A stretch of DNA of 64,000 nucleotides, from the NCBI GenBank assembly GCA_011032825.1, contig JAADJZ010000002.1, positions 1,860,001 to 1,924,000 of the forward strand, written 5' to 3'. Below are positions 32,040 to 42,345 of the stretch, piece by piece; position 1 is the stretch's first letter, and every line of letters starts with the position of its first letter. The notes under the pieces were generated by a model. That model ran no database searches and was not told the origin of the DNA. It saw only the letters and a list, made by a program, of their open reading frames with translations. A program made the translations under genes and the position numbers. This DNA comes from Massariosphaeria phaeospora. Its lineage: Eukaryota > Ascomycota > Dothideomycetes > Pleosporales.

Positions 32040-33052
32040 TTACTCGACAGTTTTCTTTAGTGGCTCGTGTCGTACGTCCACTTGCTCATCGCTCGATTCG
32101 TCGTCTGGGGCATCGTCGTAGTCCTGGACTGATTAGAATCGTTCTGCGTTGCGACGAGTGTGCGCTTACATCATAGACGCGCTCTACGTATTGAGCCCCC
32201 CCAGTACGTTCCAAGTCAATGTCGGGATCGTTCTTAGCGAGCTCGTAGGCTGCTAGGTATGCTTTGTGTCGTTCGGATAGGGTGTCTAAAATGGCTTTCA
32301 TGGTCTCTTGCACCTAGAAGCACGCCATCAGCCTCATGGTCTTTCATCCCACCAGCAAATGGCAGGCGCAGAATCGGTGACGAAAAGTAGCCCCCGTGCT
32401 GAGGACAATGGCGCTGTCTACATCTTCTATGCCTTCCAACCGAGCTATACGTACTGTTTTGTCGCGGTCTTCGTTCTCGACATCCCCGTACCCTGCCTTC
32501 AGCCGCGCACGCTCGATCTTCTCTGTCGCCAGGCGGTTGCGCTCTTTAACACAGACCCACCACAAAGAATGTAAGTCCTCCCAGCTGCGCCCTCGCAGTT
32601 CGCTAGTCGTCCATGCTCGTCCTAGGGAAATCAGCCATTGCCCAGTCGGGGCGTGGAGATGACCGCATACCATGGGAGTATTCCTCTTGCGGCGTTGAGA
32701 GCAGCTTTCTCGATTTGAAAAAGTCCCACAGGCCGTGCTCGGGGTCGCCCTCGACCTTCTCCTCGCGCTCAACTGGCTTCGGCAGGTCCGCAGCATTGAA
32801 ATCCTTGGGCTTGACAGAGAGCGTTTGCCGTGGACGTAGCCCTGTGTTCCTCATGGCCGACACGCCGCGATTCCGGTTGTTGTCTGCCCTTCTTTTCTTC
32901 TGTTTCTGCCATAGCGCGGGCGATGTCGAGAAGCGAGCTGCGGGCGCGTTTCGAGGGATATAGACGGCGGGGGTCAGGAACGAGAACACGGCGTCGGCGG
33001 GCGTCATCGCCAGATTCGGCCGCACAAGTCGCGACGCAGAGAGGGCCGCCAT
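32040..33052 (-). CDS. MRPL4: Mitochondrial large ribosomal subunit protein uL29m (Mrpl4)
   Basis: Four exons: 33052-32671, 32621-32455, 32313-32170 and 32123-32040; 258 residues. The N-terminus MAALSASRLVRPNLAM is presequence-like. The conserved core is HGLWDFF, GRAWTTSELRGRSWEDLHSL with WWVCVKERNRLATE, then AGYGDVENEDRDKT|VQETMKAILDTLSERHKAYLAAY. An acidic tail follows. The start at 33052 is chosen for its targeting sequence; an in-frame upstream ATG at 33157 would add 35 residues including a run of prolines encoded by a (GGT)n microsatellite. The last intron uses the second of two close AGs, which keeps the acidic frame. It is divergent from the bZIP gene. Confidence 0.92.
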
Positions 33053-33390
33053 TGCCAGGGCTAGGCGGTGTGGTGGTGGTGGTGGTGGTGGTGATGCAGC
33101 TGGCAACGGGCTGTGCTTAGAAAGCTGCACGCGGCAAGCATGTCGGAAAAGTCGCATTAGTCCCCAACTGGACACAGTCAGCGCAAGTTAGCCTGGCCGG
33201 AGTGCAGGTGCCCTCAGCCCCAGCCGACTACTTAAAAGCCCCGCGCCCGCCCCCCGTAGCTTCCGCTCCTCATCCAACATCTCGCCCTCCTTCACCCGAG
33301 TGCAGGGGGCCTTTCGACGAATCCAATTTTCTTTGACGAATACCTCACTTCACCAAGCGGGTACCAGGTCCCGCACTTTACCATCCAGCC

Positions 33391-33504
33391 ATGCAGCGAA
33401 CAGTCATCCAATTCATGCCGGCCTGTAGTCAGCGACCAGCCATGTTCTTCTCACCGCGACAGTTCGAGAGCTCCCTCAAGCCGCCCTGGGGACGAGGCTA
33501 TTAG
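33391..33504 (+). promoter_or_regulatory. uORF 1 of the bZIP gene (37 codons)
   Basis: ATG to TAG in the leader, beginning MQRTVIQFMPACSQRPAMFF. Upstream of, and not overlapping, the main ORF. Would be translated first by scanning ribosomes if the transcript starts before it. Confidence 0.45.
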
Positions 33505-33536
33505 CTGGGACCAGACACTTTCTTTCTCCACTGCAG

Positions 33537-33608
33537 ATGCCACTGGACTACTTCTTGGGTCAGGGCCTGCCGTGTCTTTGCCGTCTCCTTCGTGCCTTGC
33601 TGCCTTGA
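33537..33608 (+). promoter_or_regulatory. uORF 2 of the bZIP gene (23 codons)
   Basis: ATG right after CTGCAG, ending TGA; sequence MPLDYFLGQGLPCLCRLLRA plus three residues. Ends 23 nt before the main start, too short for efficient reinitiation. Confidence 0.4.
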
Positions 33609-33624
33609 CCGGTGCTCTTGATCA

Positions 33625-33765
33625 TGTCCGTATGCCATTTTTCGACCCCACCAACTGGAGCGCCTTCACTTCCGCCGGCATCACCGGTCTCGAGCAGTTT
33701 TCTGGATATGTTCCGTCTAATCAATCCTTCATTTCCACGACTGGGGAACCACTCAATGCCTTAAC
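33625..33765 (+). promoter_or_regulatory. uORF 3 overlapping the bZIP start, out of frame
   Basis: Its ATG lies 7 nt before the main ATG and it runs 46 codons across it in another frame, so ribosomes starting here cannot make the bZIP protein. This layout is typical of strongly repressed, stress-inducible mRNAs such as GCN4/ATF4. Confidence 0.4.
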
Positions 33766-34183
33766 TATGTCTGCTGGCACTGGAAATGCATACGACGACT
33801 CAAACTTGTCTCTTACTCTGGAGCAAGGTACATCTCCCAGACATATAGGCCAAAGTCATGACTAAACATTTCTAGGTCATTCGAACACTGGTTCCACTCC
33901 CGTCAGCCCTGAAAACCAGAGTTCTTCTTCAGAAAGACCATCCACTCCCAAATTGCCGAACAGTAAAAGCAGACATGTTCTAGACGATTCCTCCAAAGTT
34001 ACGAAAAGGCACGCCAACACCGTAGCTGCAAGAAGATATCGCCAGAAGCGGGTCGACCAGATGTCCAGCCTCGAATCCACACTCAAAGAAACCCAAGACG
34101 AGCGGGATTCGCTCAAGGTCCGTTGTGCCAGGCTCGAGGGAGAGGTCGAAACACTCCGCCAGCTTCTGCGTCTGGGAAAATGA
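33632..34183 (+). CDS. bZIP transcription factor, Gcn4/CPC1-like class
   Basis: Two exons, 33632-33827 and 33876-34183 (48-bp intron GTACAT...TCTAG); 167 residues from the first in-frame ATG. The N-terminal part (MPFFDPTNWSAFTSAGITG) is acidic/aromatic and activation-domain-like. The C-terminus has a basic region RHANTVAARRYRQKR with the invariant N-x7-R, then a leucine zipper (SSLESTLKETQDERDSLKVR, LEGEVETLRQLLRL). The basic region is near the Gcn4 type, and the gene is preceded by uORFs, but I cannot say it is the true CPC1 orthologue. At 167 residues it is shorter than usual for CPC1; an upstream exon may be missing. Confidence 0.78.
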
Positions 34184-35568
34184 ACTTCTTGCTCTGGTCA
34201 GCTTGTCCCTAGTTACAGCCCTGTTTTCCTTGCTTGAATGGCTACTTCTCAGACGATGTCGGAAAATCGTTCAGTGCACGCTATGTAAAGCGCCTCATCT
34301 CGGCAAAATTGTTGTAATCCTCAAGCCCTCTGTTCTGAATGGTAGAGAATATACTTACATTCGTTACTCTCTTTCTGTGGTTGTCATGAACAATCTTGCT
34401 TTGCAGATGAGGAAATCGGCCTATCTTATATTGTGTGCTGACATCAGAAGGCATCACTTTGCCTCATGTTCCATCGAGAATGAGTCGAGATGAGTCTGTA
34501 CACAAGGTGTCCGGCAGATTGATGTTCCAGTCCACACTCAGGGTTGTGACTAACTCATCGGTACAGTATACAGCAACGTAGTTATTCAGGATGCTATACC
34601 CTTCTGCAAGATTGTTGCGATCCCAAAACCGAAACTGTTTATTGAATCTGTCTACTCTCATTAATTCTACGCCGTGAAGTGCCTTCCCAAGGACTACATT
34701 GCGAAGGAGGTCGCTAAGTTACAATGGTTCCAGCTCTACGCAAATAGCTCGCTCAATGCTCCCCAATTCAGTTAACTTCGCTACTAACGAACATACATGC
34801 ATGTACATTTTTAAGGGGTCAGGGGTTACGAGCAGTGATCTCTTCCCCAGAACAGGGTACCAAAAGCGTGAGAGCTGAGGTGTTCTCGGAGTGAGCAACT
34901 ATGACTCATTCTGGCTCACCATGTATGCGACGTCCCTTCAAATTCTTGGTTCCTAACGCCCGTGGGCAGCCAAAATTGGTCCGTGTATGGAGTGGCACAG
35001 TTTCGAATGATTCTGGCATGTCATGTTCATGCAAGAGTTATTAGATGCTTAAAGACCAAGGAAGGCGACCTCTTCGAAAGACCGTTGAAGTGCAATAGAA
35101 TACGACAGCGAGGCGAAGGTCCAAATCACTTCCAAGTTCCTGGGCTCCTAATCCAGTCTTGACGGAAATTGAAGATTCATAACGCTACAGTAGATAGCTT
35201 TGGCGTTTCGTACAGAGGCAATTCAGCGGATCTTTTACAGTATCAAAGTTTGGCATATGTTGAACACTCCCGGTAGCTCGTGCACACGAATGTTGCAGAG
35301 GTAACTAAACATCGAAGCAGGCTAATACGAGGACTGCATGGGATTAATTCTCTTCTGTGTGAGGCGGTGCGATGCGGTCGCGGTCCACCAGTTCACGATG
35401 AGATCCCGCTAGAGCGGCTCTTGGCACTATGCACCTCGCGTGTGCAGGTCAGGTCCTTGTACAGGCACGACTACATCACCTTTCCACTGTAATACTCCCG
35501 AACCCGTTTTCTGCCCTGAAGACGGAAATCCCTACGACGTCGCATCCTCATACGCGACTCTAACTACC
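34184..35568. other. Intergenic, 1.4 kb
   Basis: No gene supported. Contains one perfect palindromic ATGACTCAT (34901-34909), the ideal Gcn4-class bZIP site, about 660 bp before NOT2 and 720 bp after the bZIP gene. No repeats or RNA structure recognised. Confidence 0.5.
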
Positions 35569-37752
35569 ATGAACCGTCCAGGTATGTTCCTCCCCTACGC
35601 CCTCTGGGCCGTCAGTCCGTACAATCGCAAGCTCGATCGCGCGCTATTGCACACGTTACCCAGTGTCGAAGCTACCTGCAATCACCTCCGGGCTGAAGGA
35701 ACGGGGGCGGCACAAACGATCTCCAGATCGACCCTGCAACGGCTCTGGCATCGCTCTACCCTTTCCAACACACTTCAGCTCTACGTTTATATCTTAACGC
35801 AACACGATCACTAACCTTCGCTTGCAATAGGACCGAGCACCCAACCTCTACGAAACATCCCCTCCAGCATGTTCCAGAACCAACAGAATAGCAATCCCCG
35901 CGGTGGGCCCCTCGGCTCGAACAGGTTACCGAACGGGAAATTAGGTCAGAACAGTCCGGCAGATGTACACTCGGTGATGGAAGGCTAATGACGATGGGCC
36001 TTGTAGGAAACGGCTCACAGTGGGCTTTCGGAGGGCCAATGGGCGGTGCGCCAGGACTGTCGACAGCGCAACCACGAACAAACGGCGGAGGTCTGTCCAG
36101 CTTTGCGCAGACAATCGGCAGCTCGCAACCACAGACCCCTCTCAACCTCGAGTAAGTCCTTCCACACATCATTACGAAGTTTCAAAGGACAGGCAGCAGT
36201 CGCGCCTCAATGGAGCCATACACCCCGCACCCCGAAAGAGCTCAGAAGTCCCGGCTAAATATTTGTGATCGCAGAGAGTTCCCGTCATTATCTGGCGCTC
36301 CCCAGGCGCAGCAAAACACGTCAGCACAGCAAATGTGGTCGAATCCAAACCTACGAACTACGCAACATTCCACAATCCAACGACCCCAAGGCCAAGGCCC
36401 TCAACAAGGCCAGACCAGCCAGACAGCGAACCAGCAACTACAGAGCCAACCACACGATGATGCGCCTGGATCTACGCAAGGGCCATTCTCCGGAGGCGCC
36501 GACGAATACCGGTTTGGAGGACAGGCAGGAGTAGGACAGCTGTCCGGTGGCACCCAGCCACAGACAGGCAACATAGACGAGTTTCCCCCACTAGGAGGAG
36601 CGGGCGGCGATGTAGGACCAGACCGAAGAACGGGAATGATACAGAGCGCCGCAGCGTACAACAGCAATACCAATGCGAGCTCTTTCCCAGGCTTGGGGCA
36701 GACGCGCAACGGCCTACCGAGCCCTACTGATGGCCAACAGGAGCGACCACTGAACCCTGTAGGCGGTAGAAGCATCCACCCCGGTGCAGGTGAGTACATC
36801 GATCTATCTGCAGACATTGGACTCCGCTCATAGGGATAGTGTCTCGGACGCCGTTTGATGGCATGCGGGGAAACCCAGCTGGCTTGGAAGACATGGACAG
36901 GAATGTGCGTATATCTACACTTACACCTAGCGTCGAACAGGCTCTAACAGCCGTTTAGGGCAACCCACGGAGTCTGTCGTTTGTTGGTTCGCAGCTGCCT
37001 CCGATTGGACAACAACGGCCGCAACAATCGCAATTCGAGCCAAGCTTTGGGGTTGATAATCTCAACTCACCTAATATTCAGATTCAACCGCACAAGAAGC
37101 TGGCGGACATGTCTGAGGCTGAACGGTACGGCTTGCCTGGGTTGCTTTCGATGATTCCTCTGGAGAGTCCCGACTATTCATCGCTTGCTGTCGGTCAAGA
37201 TCTAACCGTATTGGGACTAGATCTGAGCCGTCCGGAGTAAGTCCCCTTTCGACACTTTACGATACATGTGTTGACAATGCAGCAATTCTCCACTACACCC
37301 GACCTTCGGATCACCATTCGTAGAGTCCAATATTAAGCCAGTGATACCTGCAGACTTTACATTACCGGCAGGATATACAGTCACTAACGTGCCTCCGTTA
37401 CACGCCAAGATGACCAGCTTCTCTGCGGAAACATTGCTTGCTATCTTCTACCAGAATCCGCGGGACATCATCCAAGAGATCGCCGCTCAGGAGCTGTACA
37501 ACCGGGACTGGAGATGGCATATCAAGCTGCAACAATGGATGATGAAAGACCCGGATCTTCCTCAACCGATGCGCATTTCGCCGAAAGAAGAGCGCGGCTG
37601 GTATCTGTTCTTTGATGTTACCAACTGGAGGAGAGAGAGGGTATGTCTGTAATGGTTTTTGTCGGGCCGTCGCTAACCTGACGCAGAGAGAGTTCAGTCT
37701 CAACTATGACCACCTGGACCAGCGCCATGGACCGGCAATGCCGGCAATGTAG
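35569..37752 (+). CDS. NOT2: CCR4-NOT complex subunit NOT2
   Basis: Eight exons: 35569-35581, 35831-35944, 36007-36151, 36275-36789, 36834-36904, 36959-37236, 37283-37640 and 37687-37752; 519 residues. NOT2 joins NOT1 and NOT3/5 in the CCR4-NOT deadenylase and transcription-control complex. The N-terminal two thirds is Gln/Gly/Pro-rich and disordered, with the short conserved motifs EEFPSLSGA and IDEFPPLGG. The C-terminal NOT2/3/5 domain includes AERYGLPGLLSMIPLESPDY, LTVLGLDLSRPD, SPFVESNIKP, FYQNPRDIIQEIAAQELYNR and WHIKLQQWMMKD. Exon 1 is only 13 nt (M-N-R-P) and intron 1 is 249 bp, so the extreme 5' end is the least sure part. Confidence 0.93.
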
Positions 37753-38368
37753 ACCGCGTCTCACAGATTGTGCTTATGGGGTGGAGTCTGGATAGGGCCG
37801 CGGGATATGGCACGGACAGAGTTTTGAGTTGCCATCTAGATCGCTCCAAGATGGAGCATCTGAGAACAACATGACTGGCATCTCTCCAATGAATGAAACA
37901 TGGTTCAGGTCTGCAACCTACGAGTCCTCTGGTATACGCGATCCTGTATAGGCATCAAGTGAATGAATCACGAGAGACTGAATGCCGCGGCAATACGCAG
38001 AAAGCGCAGTTTCAGCAGCAGTAAGAGTAGACAGACACACCTGTAGGTGAACTAGGCGGTTTCTACTCAAGGGTTGCCCGGGGAAGTCCCACTTTCTTGT
38101 GTCCCCTAAAGAGCCGGTTGCGCTTTCCTTGCCTTCAAGCTGTCAGTGCCCATCCTCCTCTCGGTACCTGCCGATCGTCACGAGCTTTCATTCACCTTTC
38201 TCCTGTTTCCCGTCTTTCACTTTCTACTTTCCTCTCTTTCACCCACCCCGCCGCCTCTGCTGACCGCCACCGCGTTAGCCACTAGCGGGGCGTATAAATT
38301 TCTCCTCAGCGCACTGACCCAATCGTTGTTACCAACCACAACTAACGTATTAGAGCAACGAGAAGAGT
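37753..38368. promoter_or_regulatory. NOT2 3' end and promoter of the next gene
   Basis: Includes a clear TATA-like GCGTATAAATTTC at about 38,290, about 75 bp before the next start codon, after a C/T-rich tract. Nothing else recognised. Confidence 0.6.
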
Positions 38369-39060
38369 ATGCCACCATCCTCAATGCTCGAAGAAGACCC
38401 TATTCTAGAAGAGGAGATCCGCGTCGGCCTCACCGCCCTCTCCAACCTGGTTCGCGAGATGATCCCGTCTGGCGCGAAGCCGATTCCCGCCAATCCGGAC
38501 CGCTTCAACCTGCTCGCGCGGCCGGGGTACAAGACGTGTCGCGTCTGCGGTCTGCCTGGACATGAATGCCATCGGGTGGATAAGGCTGTGGCTTGCCGCG
38601 TCGCCATGCTGTCTCTCATCGGTTTCTGGGAGGACGTAGCGGCGCAGCTCGCATTCCTGTACAGCAAATCACGCCGCTTCCAAGAGGCCGTCTGCGCAAA
38701 CGTGGCTACCTACGAGATGCGCGTGGACGGTACCCCGCTCAAGTCCGGCGCCATGGAGGTCGTCGTCCTGGACCGCCTCACGCGAAACTACCTCAAGCTC
38801 GTCAGCCTCTACGCGCGCATCCGTCCCAAGGCCCTCCACTTTATGCACAAGGCTGATCTCGCCCGCTATGAGAGCGTGACGAAGACGCTGAACGGGTTCC
38901 TGCTCGATGGCTGTACTTGTCAGGCTACCAATGATCGACATGGGTCGCGAGCTCTGCTAACCCAGCTCTAGTGACTGATCTCTTCGAGCGCCATGTTGCT
39001 GAGCTTGAGGCCGCTGCCGCGGCTGCTGCCACCGAAGCGCTCAAGGCTCATAACGCGTAG
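38369..39060 (+). CDS. Small protein with Cys/His cluster, function unknown
   Basis: Two exons, 38369-38912 and 38972-39060 (59-bp intron GTACTT...CTCTAG); 210 residues. I do not recognise it. Visible: an acidic N-terminus (MPPSSMLEEDPILEEEIRVG), a cysteine/histidine cluster CRVCGLPGHECHR that could bind a metal, a central helical region (AFLYSKSRRFQEAVCANVAT; VVVLDRLTRNYLKLVSLYAR) and an alanine-rich C-terminal helix. Strong C-ending codon use, a TATA element upstream and a frame-consistent intron support a real, expressed gene. It may be lineage restricted. Confidence 0.72.
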
Positions 39061-40037
39061 TGGCGCACTGCTTTGGTATCGCAAGGTCACAGACGCACTC
39101 TTCGCGCTTGCAAGCGCTTTGGCAATTTAGAAAAGTGTGGATCTGAGACGGCGGTAATGCACGAGTGAGAGGTATATGTGTCTGAGATGGGCATACGCGG
39201 GAGCAATCTGCTGCGCTTTAGCTATGCCGCCTCGTCGTTCTCCGAGGTTCATCCCAGCACAAGCAAACCCCCAGCATGTCAACGTCCATAGTTCCTCGCG
39301 TTTCTGAAACCATCGTACATGGACAGACCGAAAAATATCTAGAAAAATTTCCTTGCGAGTTCCTGACCGTGACATTAGTCTGACAAATCTCATGGGGCGA
39401 ATATTAACAGACGGACCCGTCGTATATCGTTCGTATGGACTGACGGTTTCCATCCAAGCAAGAAAATCTCGGACAGTCCACTGAATCGTACTCATGAGTC
39501 ACAAATGTGTCTATATCTTTGAGTAGCCTTCCAGGGTTTACTCGCTTTGACAAGTTTGACCAGTATGCCACTTCCCATTTTTGCAAAGAGCGCAGGAGTT
39601 AGTTTACTGTCAACATTCATGCACGTCGAGTATCCAAATGCCCAAATTTCACGAGAAACAAGAAGTATAAAGGCAGACTATAGCATGAGCATTTTTCCAT
39701 TCCTCTCCAAAAGATTATTGCAGCGCCATATCTTATTTTAGACAACCAAACAACCCAGATACCAAACGCCCGCTCAAAAACGGCTGGCGGCTACAAGCAT
39801 TATCAAACAAGTATCACGTTAACATGCTCTCCCACATGGAAAAGGGGGGAGCATGACAGAGGTGACTAAAAATTAGAGAAAGCTGCGAAACGAAGTGTCT
39901 GATTGGTTGCTGACGTAAAGAATATTGTAAGAGAGATATCACGTTACCATGCTCGTGGCATTGCGCGGCAGAGGTGACTAGGTGCGGGAAACATGGTGAC
40001 TAGGGCTTCAAAATAACAATACAGGATCCAGAAACTT
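39061..40037. other. Intergenic, convergent; holds a small direct duplication
   Basis: No gene supported; a 122-codon minus-strand frame (39,127-39,495) has no domain. See the repeat at 39,812-39,980. Confidence 0.5.
39812..39980. repeat. Paired direct repeat, 125-bp period
   Basis: TATCACGTTA(A/C)CATGCTC occurs at 39812 and 39937, and each is followed by CAGAGGTGACTA (ending 39868 and 39980). The spacer lengths differ (about 27 versus 14 bp), so this is a decayed tandem duplication or two copies of a short motif pair. Confidence 0.75.
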
Positions 40038-41526
40038 CTACCCGGAAGCCGCTGCGGAGGAGGGTTTGCCCTCGCCGAGGACTTGGCCAGCACCAAGGGC
40101 ACGGAAGCCATCGGGGGTGATATTGACAGCGCCGGCTTGGACAAGCTGAGAGCCGTTAGTTGCTGTATTTCAGGAAAAGGGTAAAGAGCCACATACCGCA
40201 CGGCTTAGGTCATCAATCAAGTCGTCCGCATCCTCAATGCCCACGCACAGCCTGATGATGTCTTCGGGCATATTCCTTTCCTTCCGCGTCTTCTCGTCGA
40301 TGCTAGCATGGCTCATACGGCAGGGCATGCTGATCAGCGAGTTTACGCACCCAAAGCTAACCGAGATGGCCCACAACCTCGCAGACTCGACAATGCGCTC
40401 CGAAACATGGATGTCGCCCGTTTCGAAAGACAGCACGGCGCCGGCGCCGCGGGCCATGCTCCAGTGGAGGTCGTACTGAGGGTGTGATTTCAACCCGGGA
40501 TAGCGGACTTTGAAGCCGTGCGATTCGAGAAATGTGGCAATGCGCTGGGCATTTGCTTGCTGCTTCTCCATGCGCACACCTAGGGTTTTTACGCCCCGGA
40601 GGAGGAGCCATGAATCGAAGGGTGAAAGCCCGCATCCCGACGCGTTGATTGTGAAAAACAGCCTGTCCCCTAGGGCGGAGTCGTTGATGGCGATGACGCC
40701 AGCCATCAGGTCGTGGTGGCCGGAGAGGTACTTGGTCCCAGACTCGTAGACGACGTCGGCGCCGAGATCGAGCGGGTTTTGGAGGAGCGGCGAGAGCATG
40801 GTGTTGTCGACGCTGACGATGGCGGAGGGGTTTGCCGTGTGTACGATGGAGGAGATTGCGGGTATATCCGCGATTTTGATCAGAGGGTTCGTGGGTGTCT
40901 CTAGCAACACCAGAGATGTCTTGGAGTTGACCACGGCGCGCACCGCCTCCGGGTTCGTGGTGTCGACATGGTGGACGATTATGCCGCCGTGTGAAGACAG
41001 ATACTTTAGCAGCCTGTTCGATCCGCCATACAAATCGTCTCCGGTCACCACTTCGTCGCCGGGCCGTAGCAGTCGGGTGATGACGTCGAGGGCGCCCATA
41101 CCAGAAGACACAACCAGGGCGCGGTCCGCGTTCATGATCTTTGCGAGGTGTCGCTCGAGATGTGTGCGCGTAGGGTTTCCTGACCGTGTGTAGTCATATT
41201 CGCCAGCGCCACCCGTGGCCGAAGTCTGCTTGAAGGTTGCGGACTGCCACGCGTTAGTTTTGCAGGGACAGGAATCCTAAGGCCGATCGCCTGAGCAGCG
41301 CCTCGAGTGTATGTACCTGGTATATGGGGACAGAGCTGGCATTGTACTGGTCGTTGCTCTCCGTGTACACCAGCTCCGTCATGAGGGCATATTTCCTGCC
41401 ATTGCGGGGCGTGCTCGGTGCGGGCGAGGGGGGAAGATGGTGGCCGTCGAGGTCATGTGTAGCCAGAGCCTTTCCAACGCCATTGGCCTTGCCTTTGTCG
41501 CCCTCGGAGACTGGTGCGCCAGACAT
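40038..41526 (-). CDS. Cystathionine beta-lyase, methionine biosynthesis
   Basis: Three exons: 41526-41317, 41243-40197 and 40145-40038; 454 residues. A PLP enzyme that cleaves cystathionine to homocysteine, pyruvate and ammonia. Motifs: YTRSGNPTR after TSATGGAGEYD, GDDLYGGSNRLL, LLETPTNPLIKIADI, the PLP-lysine site ESGTKYLSGHHDLMAG, and RLCVGIEDADDLIDDL near the C-terminus. Cys/Met-metabolism enzymes are similar to each other; NASGCGLSPFDSWLLLRG and overall pattern favour beta-lyase (yeast STR3, fungal metG) over cystathionine gamma-synthase or gamma-lyase. The N-terminal extension is Pro-rich and may not be conserved. Confidence 0.88.
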
Positions 41527-42345
41527 GCTGGTTGGTCGTGCGTCTGCGATCGCGTGCCGCAGCGATGTGCTTGGGTGACGAGGTGTAGTACAGGACTAGT
41601 TCGTTGAGGCAAATTCAAAGGACGCTTTGTCAAAGTCCAGAAGCACAGAGGAAGAGGAAGAGCAAGAGCTATGAGCAGGAATAGGTAAAGAGGATTACAG
41701 GACGGTGTGGAGGCGCGTACTGCCAGGCACATTCTGGACATGGCCCATGTTCTCGGCGCGGGGAGTCATGGCTGCAATTGCGCCATCGCCGACCAGTCTG
41801 GTTCGCTCGGGCAGTTCACACCTCCACCGCCCTGGCAGAATTCATTGCCGACAAAGAAGTCTCTACGCGATCCTCCTAAGGGTCTTAGCAGCAGGTACGT
41901 ATTCTGCCTCTATCTTGACACAGCTCTATAGTGTCTAGTATAGTAGGTATTGTTTATTACTAGAAGCATACCACTCATCGATTCCTAGTTCATGCTCCAC
42001 TTTCCCCACATGTATGGATACACAGGTAATCGGCATATGAACATCAATTCGATAATCCAGGCGATTAAACGTGGTGACGCTGCCTAGGTCTGGGAGGGTA
42101 TTCATACTGCAAACTACCATGTTTGCACAAAAGGAGAAGTAGAAAGCACCCCAAGCCCCTGCCGTACGCCGGTGCGTGCAAGCCCCAGTCTCCAGAGATG
42201 CCCCAACTGCCGTTAATCAACCGAACCCTAAATGACCAGTACCCAAGACACATTCCTCATGTACAATCAATACCGTGCATTATCGAAAGGAAAGTGCAAT
42301 CTCCCAGGGTCCAAAGTTGACACCATGTGCGCCCCCACTCATCTA
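41527..42345. other. Intergenic with one dispersed-repeat copy
   Basis: Upstream of the lyase gene and beyond the DUF2415 3' end. Contains repeat copy C. No gene supported. Confidence 0.55.
41848..41950 (-). repeat. Degenerate dispersed repeat, copy C
   Basis: Reverse complement reads ATACCTACTATACTAGACAC, then CAAGATAGAGGCAGA, and ends GGAGGATCGCG...ACTTCTTTGTCGG. It aligns block by block with copy B (CCTACTATACTA, AAGATAGAGG, GAGGATCGC, TTCTTTATCGG). Confidence 0.75.

Larger units (their letters stand above)
33053..33631. promoter_or_regulatory. Divergent promoter of MRPL4 and the bZIP gene, with bZIP leader
   Basis: Includes a GGT trinucleotide run (about 33,068-33,093) beside MRPL4 and C/T-rich sequence near 33,260-33,300. 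The bZIP leader from about 33,360 has several upstream AUGs (listed). One frame is open without ATG through the whole leader into the bZIP ORF, so an undetected upstream exon is possible. Confidence 0.55.

Noticed and set aside
39127..39495. 122-codon minus-strand frame
   Set aside because: No family features and no promoter or intron signals; likely chance.
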